A stretch of DNA of 64,000 nt from Mrakia gelida (lineage: Eukaryota > Basidiomycota > Tremellomycetes > Cystofilobasidiales > Mrakiaceae), in NCBI GenBank assembly GCA_024345305.1, contig BRON01000004.1, positions 1,860,001-1,924,000 of the forward strand, written 5' to 3'. The translations under genes were made by a program, and so were the position numbers. The notes under the pieces were generated by a model that had not been told where the DNA came from, searched no databases, and worked only from the letters and a program-made list of their open reading frames with translations. How positions within the stretch are numbered: the first letter of the stretch is position 1; each line of letters opens with the position of its first letter. Below, piece after piece: positions 45,230-56,516 of the stretch.

Positions 45230-47252
45230 CTACACAACCCTCAACAACTCCACCAACAACCCCTCAACCATCAACCTCTCCCCCTTCCCACCCAACTTCT
45301 CCTCCCCATCCCTCACCTCCACCTCCTCCCCTTCCCGTTCCCCACCCCTCAACCCCCCACCACCTACCCTCGTCCTCCAATGATTAAAACTTCCCATGAT
45401 CTCCCCCCTCCCCCTCTCCCTCAAACTCACGCGATGCTTCATCCCCGCCGTCCAGACTCTTCGAACGTCGTCGGGGGTGGCGAACCATCCGTTGGAGGTG
45501 GTTGAAGGGGAGGAAGCGTCGACGGGGGAAAGAACGACGCGTATGGCAGCGACGAGGTCTCTCAGATCGACTCTTGTTCTCGGGGTGATCTGGGCTTTGA
45601 GGTGGGGGTGGTGGAGGAGGGAGGAGAGGAGGGAGGAGAGGTAGGTTTTGAGGGTTGGGGAGAGGTAGGTGCGGAGGTAGAGGGTGTGGAGGGTTTCGAT
45701 TTGCTGGGTGGGTGGGTGGGTGGGGGTGAGCGAGCGGGGAGGAAGGGGGATGGAGGAGGGCAAGGTCAGCTCGAGAGAGAAGCTCGAAGCTCGAACGAGA
45801 ACGAGAACCGAACCGACTCACATCAGGACTAATCCTCGCCACGATCTGCGGCGGAGGAAGCATATCCTCTATATCAGGATGCAGCCAGGGGACGTCGTAC
45901 GTTAGAGTGAAGAGGTCGTACTACCAACGAGGAAAACGAACCAAACGCGTCAGTTCGAGCAAAGCAAAAACAACACGAACGAGATCGCGTCAAACTCACC
46001 AACCAGCTCCCCACTTCCGGTTCAGGCTCATGCTGCTGCCTCTTCTCCTCCGTCCCATGCCCCACCTGATCCACCACCTTCACCCAAATCACCACGAACC
46101 CTCTGGGCAGATTCCAACTCCCCACAGGCGTCTTCCCTCCCCCTCCCCCTCCTCCCCCACCCTCCTCCAACTCCTCGTCCTCGTCCTCGTCGTCGTCGTC
46201 GCTCTCCCCCTCCCTGGGGGGCGAAACAACAACCCTCTTCGTCCTGAGCATCTCCCCAATCTTCATCTGCACGCTGTGAGACGCTCGTTCTACGCCTGTG
46301 AGGATGAGGACTTGAGGGAGGTAGGTTGGGGGGAGTCGTTTCTTCTGAGCCCCGGGATGAGCTGGGTGGTGATTGAAGTCGTCGAAGGGTGAAGGGACTT
46401 CGGAGGTTGTTGAGGGAGCGTAGAGATGGGAGCCTGGACGGAGGGCTGGGAAGATGGAGGATGGAGCAGCGGCTGCTCGGGGTTGTCGTTGGCGGTAGCG
46501 GGAGGGGTGGGGAGGGGAGTGGTGAGTGAAGGTCGTTGTTGCGAGAGGGGAGGAGTCGAAGTCGGTGGTGGTTTGACCACCGTCTTCGAGGTAGGAGGAG
46601 GATTGACGATGGTTGGTGGAGGAGGATGTTTCGTTGGATGTTGAGAGACGATGTTGATGGTGGGGAGTGAAAGGGTTGAAGGATGAGGGTAGAGGAGGAG
46701 GTGGGGGGATGTTTGACATTGAGGAAGCGAGGGAAAGGTTGAAAGACGTTGTGGTGTTGACTCTCTTCCTTCCTCCTCCTCCTCGTCGTTGACCTGCTGG
46801 GTAGATGAACATATCTCGAAGGAACTCTTGAGGTTCGTACGAAGGAGTGAGATCTACTCGTTGAGTGTGTTTCCCGAAGACATTCATCGTCATCTGAACA
46901 AGACGAGGGAGGAAGGAGAGGTCAGCTCGAGCTCACACCCCTTCTCCTTCCCTCCCCTTCTCTCCCTTCGCCTTTCTACAAGGTATAAGTGAGGACTCAC
47001 AGCTCCTACGATCCTCTTAACGACCTCTTCATCCCTCTTCAGCGTCCTGACTACGAGATGCTTCTCCCCTCCCATCACGAAACACAGAAGAAGATCGATG
47101 AGAAGGATCGGATCCAACGCTTCAAACAGCAGCGAGTCCTTGAGACTCTGGAGGAGTTGCTCGTTCATGAACGGCAAGGGAGGCGGTATCGGGATTGGTA
47201 TCGGCGAGGGAGGAGGAGCAAGGTCATCCTTGTCGAGAGCGGAGTCGCCCAT
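45230..47252 (-). CDS. divergent AAA+ / Mg-chelatase-like protein
   Basis: The ATG at 47252 opens MGDSALDKDD and a Pro/Ile run, then helical LLQSLKDSLLFEALDPILLI and GGEKHLVVRTLKRDEEVVKRI. The next exon begins MTMNVFGKHTQRVDLTPSYE and holds about 130 Ser/Pro/His-rich residues. AAA-type blocks follow: LPQVLILTGVERASHSVQMK with IGEMLRTKRVVV (Walker B to sensor region of the chelatase/MoxR type), GFVVIWVKVVD, WLHPDIEDMLPPPQIVARIS, and a helical lid with RTRVDLRDLVAAIRVV and RRVWTAGMKHRVSLRE. TAG is at 45230-45232. No Walker A P-loop (GxxxxGK) is visible, and an acidic plus poly-Gly insertion (DDDDEDEDEELEEGGGG) interrupts the core. ATP hydrolysis is therefore doubtful. Similar fungal proteins annotated as magnesium chelatase are uncharacterised. 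Confidence 0.55.
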
Positions 47253-47493
47253 TAGGCGAACGGAGGGAGGGAAAGGTCGAGAGGGAGGAAGGGACGAGTG
47301 AGAGTTGGGAGCGAGTCGAACGAGGAGGCCGGGGCGAAAGAAGGTCGCGGTCGTCGCGCCTGTTTCTTTTTTCTGAGACGAGCTGAGAGCTGTCTAGGCG
47401 AGGGCGAAGCAAAGGAACCCAAAACATGAATCGTGAAAGATAGCGAAAGCAAAAAGGGCATAGCGGAGATCGCGAAGAAGACAAGACGGCTGC

Positions 47494-49015
47494 TCAATCG
47501 AAGGTCGCTTCTCCTCCTGTTCGAACCAAAAGCAAAGAGAGGGCAGTCAGCTTCGAGGCAGACCAACGAGATGCCGACAGGATTCCGCTTCGAGAGGAGA
47601 GAGACTTTCGCGCGACGAGGGGCCTAAGCTTGAGCGAAGTCCTCGTCCTCTCAACCTCCCCCTCTCTTCTTCCCACAACAAGAACCAAAACACAAACTCA
47701 CCATCATCCCCTCCTCCATCATCCCCTCCATCCTCGTCCTCTCCGTTATCGAAATGTTGATCGGCATCTGTTACGAAAAACGAACGAAGGAAGCGAGAGT
47801 CAGCTCCCGCCCTCATCCTTAACCTCGTCCGCGAACGCGTCGAGAACTCACAATCGTCGTCTCCCTCATCAGCATCGTAGTCCTCGTCCTCCTCACCCGA
47901 CCCAAGTCCACCGTCGGACTTCTCCTCCTGCAGCGAGAACGGAACAGCCAACCCATGGATCAGCTCAGGTTCCAGCGACAAGGGACTTCGAGGGCGAGAG
48001 GGAGAGAATCTCACCTCCTCCTCATCCCCATCATCAGCTCCAACCACGTCGTCCACGCCGAGCTTCTTTCGCTTGGGAGCGTTTTTGCTTGTTGTCACTG
48101 CATCCTCGAAACAAAAGCAAAAGCGTCAGTTGTGGGCAGGTAAGTGCGAGCGAGAGAAAGGAAGGAAGAGAGAGAGAGAGAGAGAGAGGTCGAGCTCACC
48201 TTTCGGCTTGACGTTAGGGTGGAAGTAGGACTGGTAGAGTTGAGGAGCGAAGTCTTTCTCTTCTGGGTAGTTCTCGGCTTGTAGAGAGGTGAGTTTGGCG
48301 GAGGGAGGTTTGTACTTGTCCGTGTAGCGGTCGAGATCTGTTCGAACGAAGGGAAGTTAAGGAGGGAGGGAGGGAAGGACGAAGGTCAGCTCGAGCTCGT
48401 TCGTTTCCTTCCCTGCGCTCCTCCTTCCGTGTTCGTCCGCGAGCTACATCCCGAGGAACCAGACTCCTCCGTCGCATAGAGAACACCCCGAAGCGATAGG
48501 AAGCAGGTCTGAACGGACCATCTCCCTTCTTCCCCTGCTTCAACCACTCCGTGCTCTGACTCAACGCCCAACCGAACCTCGTCTGCGTCGACACGGCGGA
48601 TTTCTCCTGGAACGAGGGTGCTGGGAGGACGGGGAAGGGGAGGGAGGAGGCTGAGGAGTATTCCTGGTAGAAATCCGAACAAGGTCAGAGCGAGAGGTGT
48701 CAGTCTTGAGCGGGCTGGTCGACAGAGGGAAGGGGAAGGAGGGAGGAGAAGGGGAAAGGTGAACGAACAGGGTACAAGTCTTCCGACTCCTTTCCTCCTC
48801 CACCAGAGATTTCTGCGTACGTCATACCAGCCTGAGAGAAGCGAGCATGCACAGAAGAGGATCAGCTTCGAGAGTCGCAGCAACAAACGGCGAAGGGATG
48901 GGGCAGAGAGAAAGGAAGGGGAAAGGAAGGGGAAAGTTGAGCTCACAAGGTTGAGCCCGTCTCCTGGTCCTGCTCGACCTCCTCGTCCTCCTCCTCGGCC
49001 ACCTCGGAAAGACAT
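47494..49015 (-). CDS. RPC31: RNA polymerase III subunit RPC31 (C31 / RPC7)
   Basis: The ATG at 49015 opens an Arg/Gly leader (MSFRGGRGGGRGGRAGPGDG), as in yeast C31. Later exons give EWLKQGKKGDGPFRPASYRF (the DGPF motif), DLDRYTDKYKPPSAKLTSLQ (matching ERYSDKY), then DFAPQLYQSYFHP and a basic KRKKLGVDD. The protein ends in the family's acidic tail (EEDEDYDADEGDDD, DADQHFDNGEDEDGGDDG) and closes with EATFD, TGA at 47494-47496. C31, with C82 and C34, forms the trimer needed for Pol III initiation. The final exon is very short (about 20 nt) and joins across an intron with a CTGAC branch. The gene lies 241 nt from the AAA-like gene on the same strand. Confidence 0.85.
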
Positions 49016-50003
49016 GTCGCTAGCTTGACGGGTTGGGAGGGAAGGGTCGCAGGGTGCGGTATTTGAGGGGGAAGGGTCGGAAGGGAAGGAAGGGAGGTCG
49101 TGGGTGCTGAAGGAGGTTCGTCGTCGAAGCTCACATTTACTTTCGAAGTTTGCTTTTGTCGTCGGGCATCAGGACCGCTCGTGCGCGTCGTCTTTCCCTC
49201 TTTCTTGAGGCTGGATGCTGTCTTTTCGGTAGACAACATCCAAGACGATTGAGCCTTGGTTGTGTCTGAGCTCGAGACAGACGAGAAAACCTTCCACTGG
49301 GCGGCGTCCTGGAACGTCTCGACTCCGAGTCCTCCTCTTGCTTTCCTCCTCGTTCGCTCCTTTTTCCAGCACGACTTCACGTCGCAGTCAAGCTCTAGCT
49401 GAAGATGTAAGTATGATCTACTAAGAGCGGACCTTTCGGCTGGGAAGCGAGACTAGGACGCAAGTTCCATCGGATTGAAAGCGAGCGATGCACGACTTCG
49501 ACCTCGTCTCTCTTCCCTCCCTCCCTCCCTACGAAAACATCGCTCGATGTTCCGTCGAAGAACAAGACCGGCTTCTCGAGTACACCACGAAGTTCGTCCC
49601 GTTTGATGGAGTGCGTTGGACGAGGAGATCAAGATCTGGGAGACGAAACGAACGACAAGATCAGCGACGCGTCTCGACGTCGAACGAGGAAAGTCGAGCG
49701 AACCTCAAGAAGACCTCGAGCGAGTCTGGTCCTGCCTCGGCGGAGAGAGGACTGAAGATGAAGAAGAAGAGGTTCGGGAATCAGTTCCGAGCGACAGCGA
49801 ACCACAGACGGAGGAACGAAGAAAGCTCGCTCACCTCGCGTCGAACGTAGCCAAATCGAACCCTCCCTTCCCCAACGCAGCTCTCACCTCCTCCACAGGA
49901 CACATCCTCAGCTTCGCTATCGGATCCGTCTCCTCCCATCCCAAACAAGTCCAGCAAGGGAACTCCTCCGTCTCTCCCGGTCCATACGTTCATCCCCCAG
50001 TTC
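49016..50003. other. unresolved: coding-like pattern on both strands
   Basis: The plus strand has an ATG at 49488 (MHDFDLVSLPSLPPYENIAR) whose frame needs a one-base shift near 49610 to stay protein-like (DEEIKIWETK). The minus strand of 49.84-49.99 kb reads EFPCWTCLGWEETDPIAKLR and GKGGFDLATFDAR before a GTGAGC donor, which could be a further exon of the F-box gene to the right. I cannot decide between them. Confidence 0.3.
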
Positions 50004-51837
50004 CTAGCCACTTACGACCTTCTTCGACCCATCCAGATCCTCCTGCTCGAGAACCGTCGCGCCGTATCGCACAACCGACGTGAATCCCTTGGTTATCGGG
50101 TCGTACCGATTGACCCTCCAGTTGAGGAAGAAGTCTGTCGAGAGGTGGACTGCGAGGAGTTCGAGTCGGGCGACGTTGAGTTGGTAGGTGAGGTTCCAGA
50201 GTGCGTTGCGTCCTCCGACGAGTTGGACGTCTCGGTTGAGGTGAGGGTGGGTGGTAGGGAAGGTGGGGAGGCAGGTTGGGCAGGTGACGGCGTCGTTGAG
50301 GGTTGAGAGAGGAGTGAGGGAGCATTCGAGGTTGAGGGCTACGAGGGAGGGGAGGGAGGAGAAGGCGAGGAGGGTTGAGGGCTGGTTTTCGAGGGAAGAA
50401 GGGACGAGATTAGCAAAGAGAGAAACTTCGAGGCAGTGCGAAAAGGAAACGACAAGCTTACCCAGTCGGTCCAGCTCATTCCGTAGTGCGCGGTGATGGT
50501 GAGGTCCGTGAGGGATGGTAGGTGGTGAGCGAGAGCGAGGAGTTGGGGAGGGTGAAGCGTCTGCTCCGAGGCGAGGCGAAGGCTGATCGACTTGCATACC
50601 CCGGCTCTCGATCCGACGTCGTAGCCGTGGAGTTCCACCATCCTCCACTGATCGAGGAAGTCGTCCACCGGCGTCGAAGGAGCCATACGAAGGAGTTGAG
50701 GCCGAGGGAACCAAGTCGTTTCGTCCAGTTGAAACCCGACGAGCTGGGCTCTGACTTCGAGGGTGACGGTCTGGAGCTGAGGATGTAGAGGGGAGGTGAC
50801 GACGTTGAGGAGCCAAGGGAAGAGAGGTGTGACGAGTTCTGGGAGAGTGGAGAGGGTGAGAGAGGTGAGACCGACGTCGCGTTGGAGGAGGAGGTCCGGT
50901 TGGTCGCCCAGGTCGGTCGTGACGAAGAGCGAGACGGAGTACGGTACCACACCCACTCGAGACAAAAAAGCTAAGGCTCGATTAACCCAGCTCGTCTCCA
51001 TCCTTGAGGAGACGAGGAACGACAGGGTCGAGAGCCGAAGGATCTTGCACGGGGGTCGTCGAGGAAGCAGCGATCCGTCCAGGTTCAGGGAGGAGAGACT
51101 GCTGGCCCACGAGCCGGTGACATGAAGGCGCTGTACATCGGATTGGATGATGTTGTTGAGGAGGAGGTTATCGAGAAGTTGTTAGGGAACGTGAAGGTCG
51201 CGAAGATCGGGGAGGCGAGAGATGCAGGCTGCTAGGACCGAGCTGAGGTTCTTCTGCGACGAAGGTTGGAGGACCTGGTCTTGTTGGAGGGAGATCGTGA
51301 GGTGGCTACGAGGAGGAGAGGGCGTCGACGATCGAGTCAGGAACGGCCGGAGATGCGAAAGAGTACTGAGGACGGACGGAGGGAGGGAGGGTGAGAGTCG
51401 ATATTTGACTCACAAGACCTGGGACGCAAATTCTGTCAACACCAGCTCTCGAAAAGTGAAGAGACAGAGTCCATCGTGGACCTCGTAGTCGAGGTACTGG
51501 TAGAGTTTCAACTCGAGAATCTGCAGAGGAAAGAACGAAGGGAAGCGGGGTCGATCAGGTTCGATCTCTCTTCCTCTTACCACAAGAAATGAAGACGTAC
51601 ATTCTTGAGCCTTCGACAGGTTTGAGCGAGTGGGACTTGATCTGCTCGAGCGATGAAAAAGATGATATCTCGGATCGTCTCCGTCGGAAGCTGCGAAGGA
51701 GGAGGGAAGGAAGGGAAGGAGAAGGAGGGAGGGAGGGAGGGACGTGAGCTCGACTTTCTCGAATGACCAGCGGGAGCTCAACGGAGCGAACGTACAGCGA
51801 TGAAGAAGCAAGGCGGAGTGGTCGTCGCAAGCTCCAT
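50004..51837 (-). CDS. F-box protein with LRR-like region; one in-frame stop codon
   Basis: The ATG at 51837 opens MELATTTPPCFFIA. The next exon is an F-box (LPTETIRDIIFFIARADQVP, LAQTCRRLKN), then LKLYQYLDYEVHDGLCLFTF. A long exon carries leucine-rich-like repeats (HLPSLTDLTITAHYGMSWTD, LPELVTPLFPWLLNVV, LPSLVALNLECSLTPL). This is the basidiomycete type of F-box protein, thought to bring substrates to SCF ubiquitin ligases. The end is a TAG at 50004-50006. Odd: with splicing that keeps both sides in frame, a TAA sits at 51182-51184 inside the coding exon that starts at 51365, between LRDLHVP and QLLDNLLLNN. Either the gene is a recent pseudogene or this is a base error. It may continue into 49.49-50.0 kb. 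Confidence 0.6.
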
Positions 51838-52040
51838 GCTGAAGACGAAGCCGAGACTGGAGAATCAAGAGAGCTGGGAAGGAGAAGGTGGTGGGTTAAG
51901 GCCAATCTTGTTTTTGGTGAGCTTGAGTCTCTTCCCTTCCCTGCTTCCTTCTCCGCTGTTCCGTCGAGCATCCCCGTTCTCCGAAGCCTGAGATGTACTC
52001 TATATATTCATGATAGTCCTACACTACACTTTCAATCCTA

Positions 52041-52394
52041 CTACCTCCTAACCAAAGCCTTCGCGAGCTGGTATCTCACGCGTCCCTTCACCCTGGTCTT
52101 GAACCTGCTCTTCTCGTCCACCAGACTCTCGATCTTGAGGTTCCTCGGGAAGTCCGCTCCTCCTCCTTCGGAGAGAGCCTTATCCGCTGCCTTTTGACGA
52201 GCCTCAGCGAGCAGTTTGACCGGGTTGTGGGAGAGAGCTTCCGTCTTGAGGACGGCTTTCGTTTTTGAGTGAACGACGGCTGGACGGGGGACTTGGGAGC
52301 GGGCGATGAGGGGGAGGCTGATGGGAGTTTTCGAGGAGAGGTGAAGAGCGAAGGGGATAGGGTTGGGGAGGAGTTTGTTGGGGAAGATGGCCAT
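52041..52394 (-). CDS. small basic protein of unknown function, possibly mitochondrial
   Basis: A single coding exon of 117 residues runs from ATG 52394 (MAIFPNKLLPNPIPFALHLS) to TAG 52041-52043. The first 45 residues lack acidic residues and are rich in Pro, Leu, Ser and basic residues, as in a mitochondrial presequence. The rest is basic and helical (KTKAVLKTEALSHNPVKLLA, KSRFKTRVKGRVRYQLAKAL). It could be a mitochondrial ribosomal or RNA-binding protein, but I recognise no family. A typical intron at about 52430-52523 lies upstream of the ATG and is probably a 5' UTR intron. Confidence 0.55.
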   Translation of the reverse strand: MAIFPNKLLPNPIPFALHLSSKTPISLPLIARSQVPRPAVVHSKTKAVLKTEALSHNPVKLLAEARQKAADKALSEGGGADFPRNLKIESLVDEKSRFKTRVKGRVRYQLAKALVRR

Positions 52395-52730
52395 GGTGAA
52401 GGGGGGCGATGGGAGGCGGTGAAGGAGGTCTGGAGGAAGGGGAAGGAGGAGGAGGAGGTCGTCGAGGTCAATTCCTGAGCTTGCTCTGCCTCAAATCATT
52501 AGGATCAAGTGAGGTCTACTCACAGGTCGAAGTTGCCTGGTCTAGGGAACTTGATTCTGTGTTCTAGGTGATTTTTCCTGTCAAAGGGCGAGTGGGAGGG
52601 TGGGCGTTGCGATCTTCGAGCAGAGGAAGGACGACTAGCTTTCGACTCGGCTCGTCCCCCTCCCTTCCTCTCCCTTCCTTCCCTTGCCCTCCACCCACTC
52701 ACACCCTTCGAATCTCCATCTTTTCAAGCC
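52395..52730. promoter_or_regulatory. bidirectional promoter with a 5' UTR intron, small basic protein / UBC13
   Basis: Divergent start codons are 336 nt apart. On the minus side a GTGAGT donor (52523) and TTCCAG acceptor (about 52430) with a TTGACC branch site define a 5' UTR intron. The UBC13 side is pyrimidine-rich up to its ATG. Confidence 0.45.
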
Positions 52731-54095
52731 ATGTCCCTTCCGAAGCGTATCATCAAGGTCGGTACTCTCTCATATAGCTATTGAATCGTTTCAAGCTCGC
52801 TGTAGGAGCCTATCAGGTCCTCAAGACCGCTGGGAGAGCTGACATCTGCTTCTCCTTCTTCCTTCCCTTCCCCCTCGTCCCATTCTCTCCCTCCCGCTCA
52901 ACTCGCTCGTGTCGTCCACTTCCGTCCTCGCCCCATCATCTTCGACATGCTCCCATCTTCTTCTCGCCCTCGCCCTCTCCCTCTTCCCCGACTTCAGGAA
53001 ACCCAACGACTCCTCTCTGACCCTGCTCCTGGGATCACCGCCTCTCCTCATGAGGAGAACCTCAGGTACTTCGACGTCATGATCACAGGTCCAGAAGGAA
53101 GCCCTTTCGCTGGTAAGTCACATCTTTCTCTCACTAGGTCTGCTTGGGAGAGCGGGACGGAGGAGGAGAAGGGAGCTCACAATGGTGCGAGAACGACCGA
53201 GCTGACCGTCCCCCCTTCCTTCCCTCTTTCTCTTCTTCTACGCCCGTTCTCGCTGGACTTACCCTTCGACCATACTCTCATCCCAATCTACTCTCGATCC
53301 TGCAACACTTCTCCCACTCATCGCACTCCCACCCGGTCTCGCCTCCCTCCGATCGCCTCACCCATCTCCTCCCTCCCTGCCTCCTTCGCCTCGATCAGGT
53401 GGACACTTCAAGCTCGAGCTCTTCCTTCCTGAGGAGTACCCCATGTCTCCTCCCAAGGTTCGGTTCTTGACCAAGATCTAGTGAGTTCTCACCTTCAAAG
53501 TCTCTACCTTTCACGAACAGGAGAGAGCTGGGCACAGAGAGTACTAAACGAGAAGCTCACCATCTCGTCCTTCCTTCCTTCTCGCCCGTCGTGCAGCCAC
53601 CCCAACATCGGTTCGTCTCGTCTCACCTCGTTGGACCTTTGGCGGGAAGCTCACTCCAGTTAACCTTCGCTCTACAGATAAGCTCGGACGGATCTGTCTC
53701 GATATCCTGAAGGGTTCGTTCCACGTCTCCTTCTTCGCCGACCACCGCGTCCCTCTCGCTCTTGTCGAACTCCATCGCTGACCTTCTGCTATCATTTCCT
53801 CCTCTTCTCTTTGCTCCAACAGACAAGTGGTCACCAGCCCTCCAAATCCGAACCGTCCTCCTTTCCGTCCAGGCGCTTTTGAGCGCTCCCAACCCCGACG
53901 ACCCCTTAGCCGTGCGTCGCGACGTCTTTCTCTTTTTTCCTCAACTCAACCTTTCTTACTCGCAAACGAAGCTGACGTCCCAACCTTCTTCTTCTTCTCT
54001 CGCGTAATCAGAACGACGTCGCCGAGCACTACAAGACGGACGAGAAGGGCGCTCACGACGTGTCGAGGGAATGGACGGCCAAGTATGCTGTTTAG
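52731..54095 (+). CDS. UBC13: ubiquitin-conjugating enzyme E2 UBC13 (K63-specific)
   Basis: The ATG at 52731 opens MSLPKRIIK and splices to [20 protein letters not shown]. The rest is almost invariant family sequence: [60 protein letters not shown] with the HPN motif and the active-site Cys, [40 protein letters not shown] and [11 protein letters not shown] is at 54093-54095. With an MMS2-type partner it builds K63-linked ubiquitin chains in post-replication repair. About 150 residues are spread over at least seven exons, as short as a few codons each. Met1 is supported by the match of the first nine residues to the family. Confidence 0.95.
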
Positions 54096-56516
54096 ATCTA
54101 GCTCTTCGTCCCTCCTTCCACTTCTTAGACCTACCACTCCCCACACCCTCGTGTTCACCTTTCTTTCCCTCCTTCTGTTCTTCGGTCTCGTACCACGTAT
54201 ACCCACCCGCTCCTTCCTCTCGTCGCGTCGCCTTTCGACCGACGTCGCTCTCTCGTTTGTTCACCTCTTCTTCGCTTCCTTTCGTTCTATCTTCTTTGGG
54301 TACCATCACTCTTTCATCTTGGCTTGCAGAGTATACATCGCTTCGCTCTCACGCTAGTGAGCATCTCCCGCTTGTTCTCGAACAGTCAAGCGCGCGAGCG
54401 AGAGTTGAGGCGACGCTCTCTCGTGCTCGTCCTCGTCTCTTCTGGAGTAGTTGTTTCAAAGGACATCTTCATTCTCCTACGTAAGTAGATACGCCAATCT
54501 CCGAACTCCTCCCTTCTCTAGTCCGTCCAAGCCATCGAAGCGAACGAGCGAACGAAAAACGATCAAAGCTGAACTCACCCTTGTCCTCGCTCTCCCTCTA
54601 GCTTCCCCTCCCCTCTTCTGCCTCCCCATCACACTCCCCACTACAGCCACACCCCCGCCATCCGGATCCCAATGCCTCGTCAGCCCTCCGCCGCAGGTTT
54701 TAACCTCCCTCTCTTCCTCCTCCTCATCCCATCACTCGCGTCCTCTCCACTACATCCTCCCCTCCCAGCTCCCAAAGCGCGTATCTCCCCAAAAAGCAAG
54801 CCCTTCTCCAACCGCCACGTCGAATAAGAAAAAGGAGCGAAGTCGAGGAAAGGTGGGAGAGAAAGAGGAGGGAGAAGTCGACGCCGCTTTCGTTGTTGAC
54901 GTATCGTTCGTTCCTGCGTGCGCGCCTTGGGGTCGATGTTTGGGGGGGGGGGAATGAGTAGTGGTGGATTGGGACGGAAGAGGGGAGTATGGGGATGTGT
55001 TGGTCTTAGGATCAGGCAGGTCAGAAAAAGTTGGGGGGAAGAGGTGGCGAGTGAAGAAAGGCGAAACGGACGGGGGGAGCGTCTGGGTATAGTGACGAGC
55101 GACGACGATGGAGGTGCTGGAGGTCGGATATGGGGCGCACGCGTCGATGTTGGATAGAAAGTAGCTGGTAGATGCTGGCGGTGGGTCTCGAGGGAGGTGG
55201 ACGGAGAAGATGGGAGGGAGGGAGGGAGGACGTACTTTGTTGTTCGTCGAAGCGTTGTTATCGGTTTTGCTCATGATCAGGATGAGCATCGAGGCCTGAT
55301 CGTATCGACATCGTGATGGAGGAGGGAAAGGTAGAAAGGGAAGTGAAGAGGAGGGGGGAGGGAAGGAAGGAGGAAGGGAGCCGCAGAAGAAAGGGAGGGT
55401 GGTCGCCCGGGTGGTTAGAAAAAGTCGAAATCGACCGACGACCGAACGACTCTCCCCGAAGTTTTCGCAGGGATCAAAATCCGGAGATGAAGAAAGCCTA
55501 ACGCTTACAGACGTACTAGCTGCCCGAGAGATGACGAGGGTCGTTTCAGGTGAAAGAACGAGGAAGAGTGGAGATCCGAAGGCTCCCCTCCCCTTCGCTC
55601 TGTACTCTCGCCCTTTACTCTGATCGTTCTAGATTGATTTCTACTGCCCACCCCAGAACTATGCGAACAGCTCAGGCAGAAGAGCTCAGAAGTCTCAAGT
55701 AGACTTGGTCAGAAACGAGAGAGAAAGAGCGTGCGCTGAGACGAACAGACGTTGCGACAGGGAAGTTGGCTGAAGAACGACGCGTACCGCGACTCGAAGC
55801 GTTCGGATTCTAGAAGCGCTGAACGAGGATGACGCTGTCGCGGTAAGCGAGGGCAGCCGATCGGAAGAAGGAATCAAAGGGAGAGTTAGACAGATCGAAT
55901 TGGGAGAAGGTGAAAGGTCAGATGAAAAAGAGGGTTGTCGACCAAGGCTCTCCACGACGGCACCGCTCGGACCCATCTTGATGCCTTTCCCCATCCTCCA
56001 TTTTGCTCGCACGATGTATGCATCCGGGTCAGGTACTCCGCCGTGTCGTCCCCTAGCACTCGAGGGACGCAAAAGGGAGGAAACCAGCGAGAACGATTTC
56101 TCGCGACGCGTCCGAACGCGAGCGAGTCGATGCAAGACGCATTTTCACTCGCGTTTTACCTTTCAAGGAATCCCCCAATATCGGGGTAGTGGCGCGCAAT
56201 CGATCGGAAGGACTCATAGTACCTCGGCCAGCTGAGTTTACCCCTAGGGCGTCGCTCGTTTGTCCAACTCTCTTCCCTCTTTCACCTCGCCAGGAAGGCT
56301 GAGAGATCAAGAGGAAATCCCGAAGGCGACCCCATAAAAGATGAAGATTCGACCTCTCCTTCCTTCCTTCCCAACCACCATCCACTCTCAACCCATCCAA
56401 CCTTCCCACCCCACCCCACCTCAACTCAACCCAGCCCAACCTCTCGCCCTCTCCTCCCCGCCTTCACCTTCACCCTCACCTCACCTCTCCCTCACCGACT
56501 CTTCAACCCACTCACC
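54096..56516. other. long region without a supported gene
   Basis: About 2.4 kb. A GTAAGT...GCTGA...CTAG intron-like unit on the plus strand (54481-54600) could be a UBC13 3' UTR intron. A minus-strand frame from 55289 (MLILIMSKTDNNASTNNK) ends at a GTACGT donor, but I find no convincing continuation. A run of about eleven G lies near 54942-54952. Confidence 0.4.

Noticed and set aside
54938..54955. G-run near 54.94 kb and T/C tracts elsewhere as possible repeats or telomere-like DNA
   Set aside because: They are single low-complexity runs without a repeating unit. The T/C tracts are typical promoter and intron sequence in this genome.
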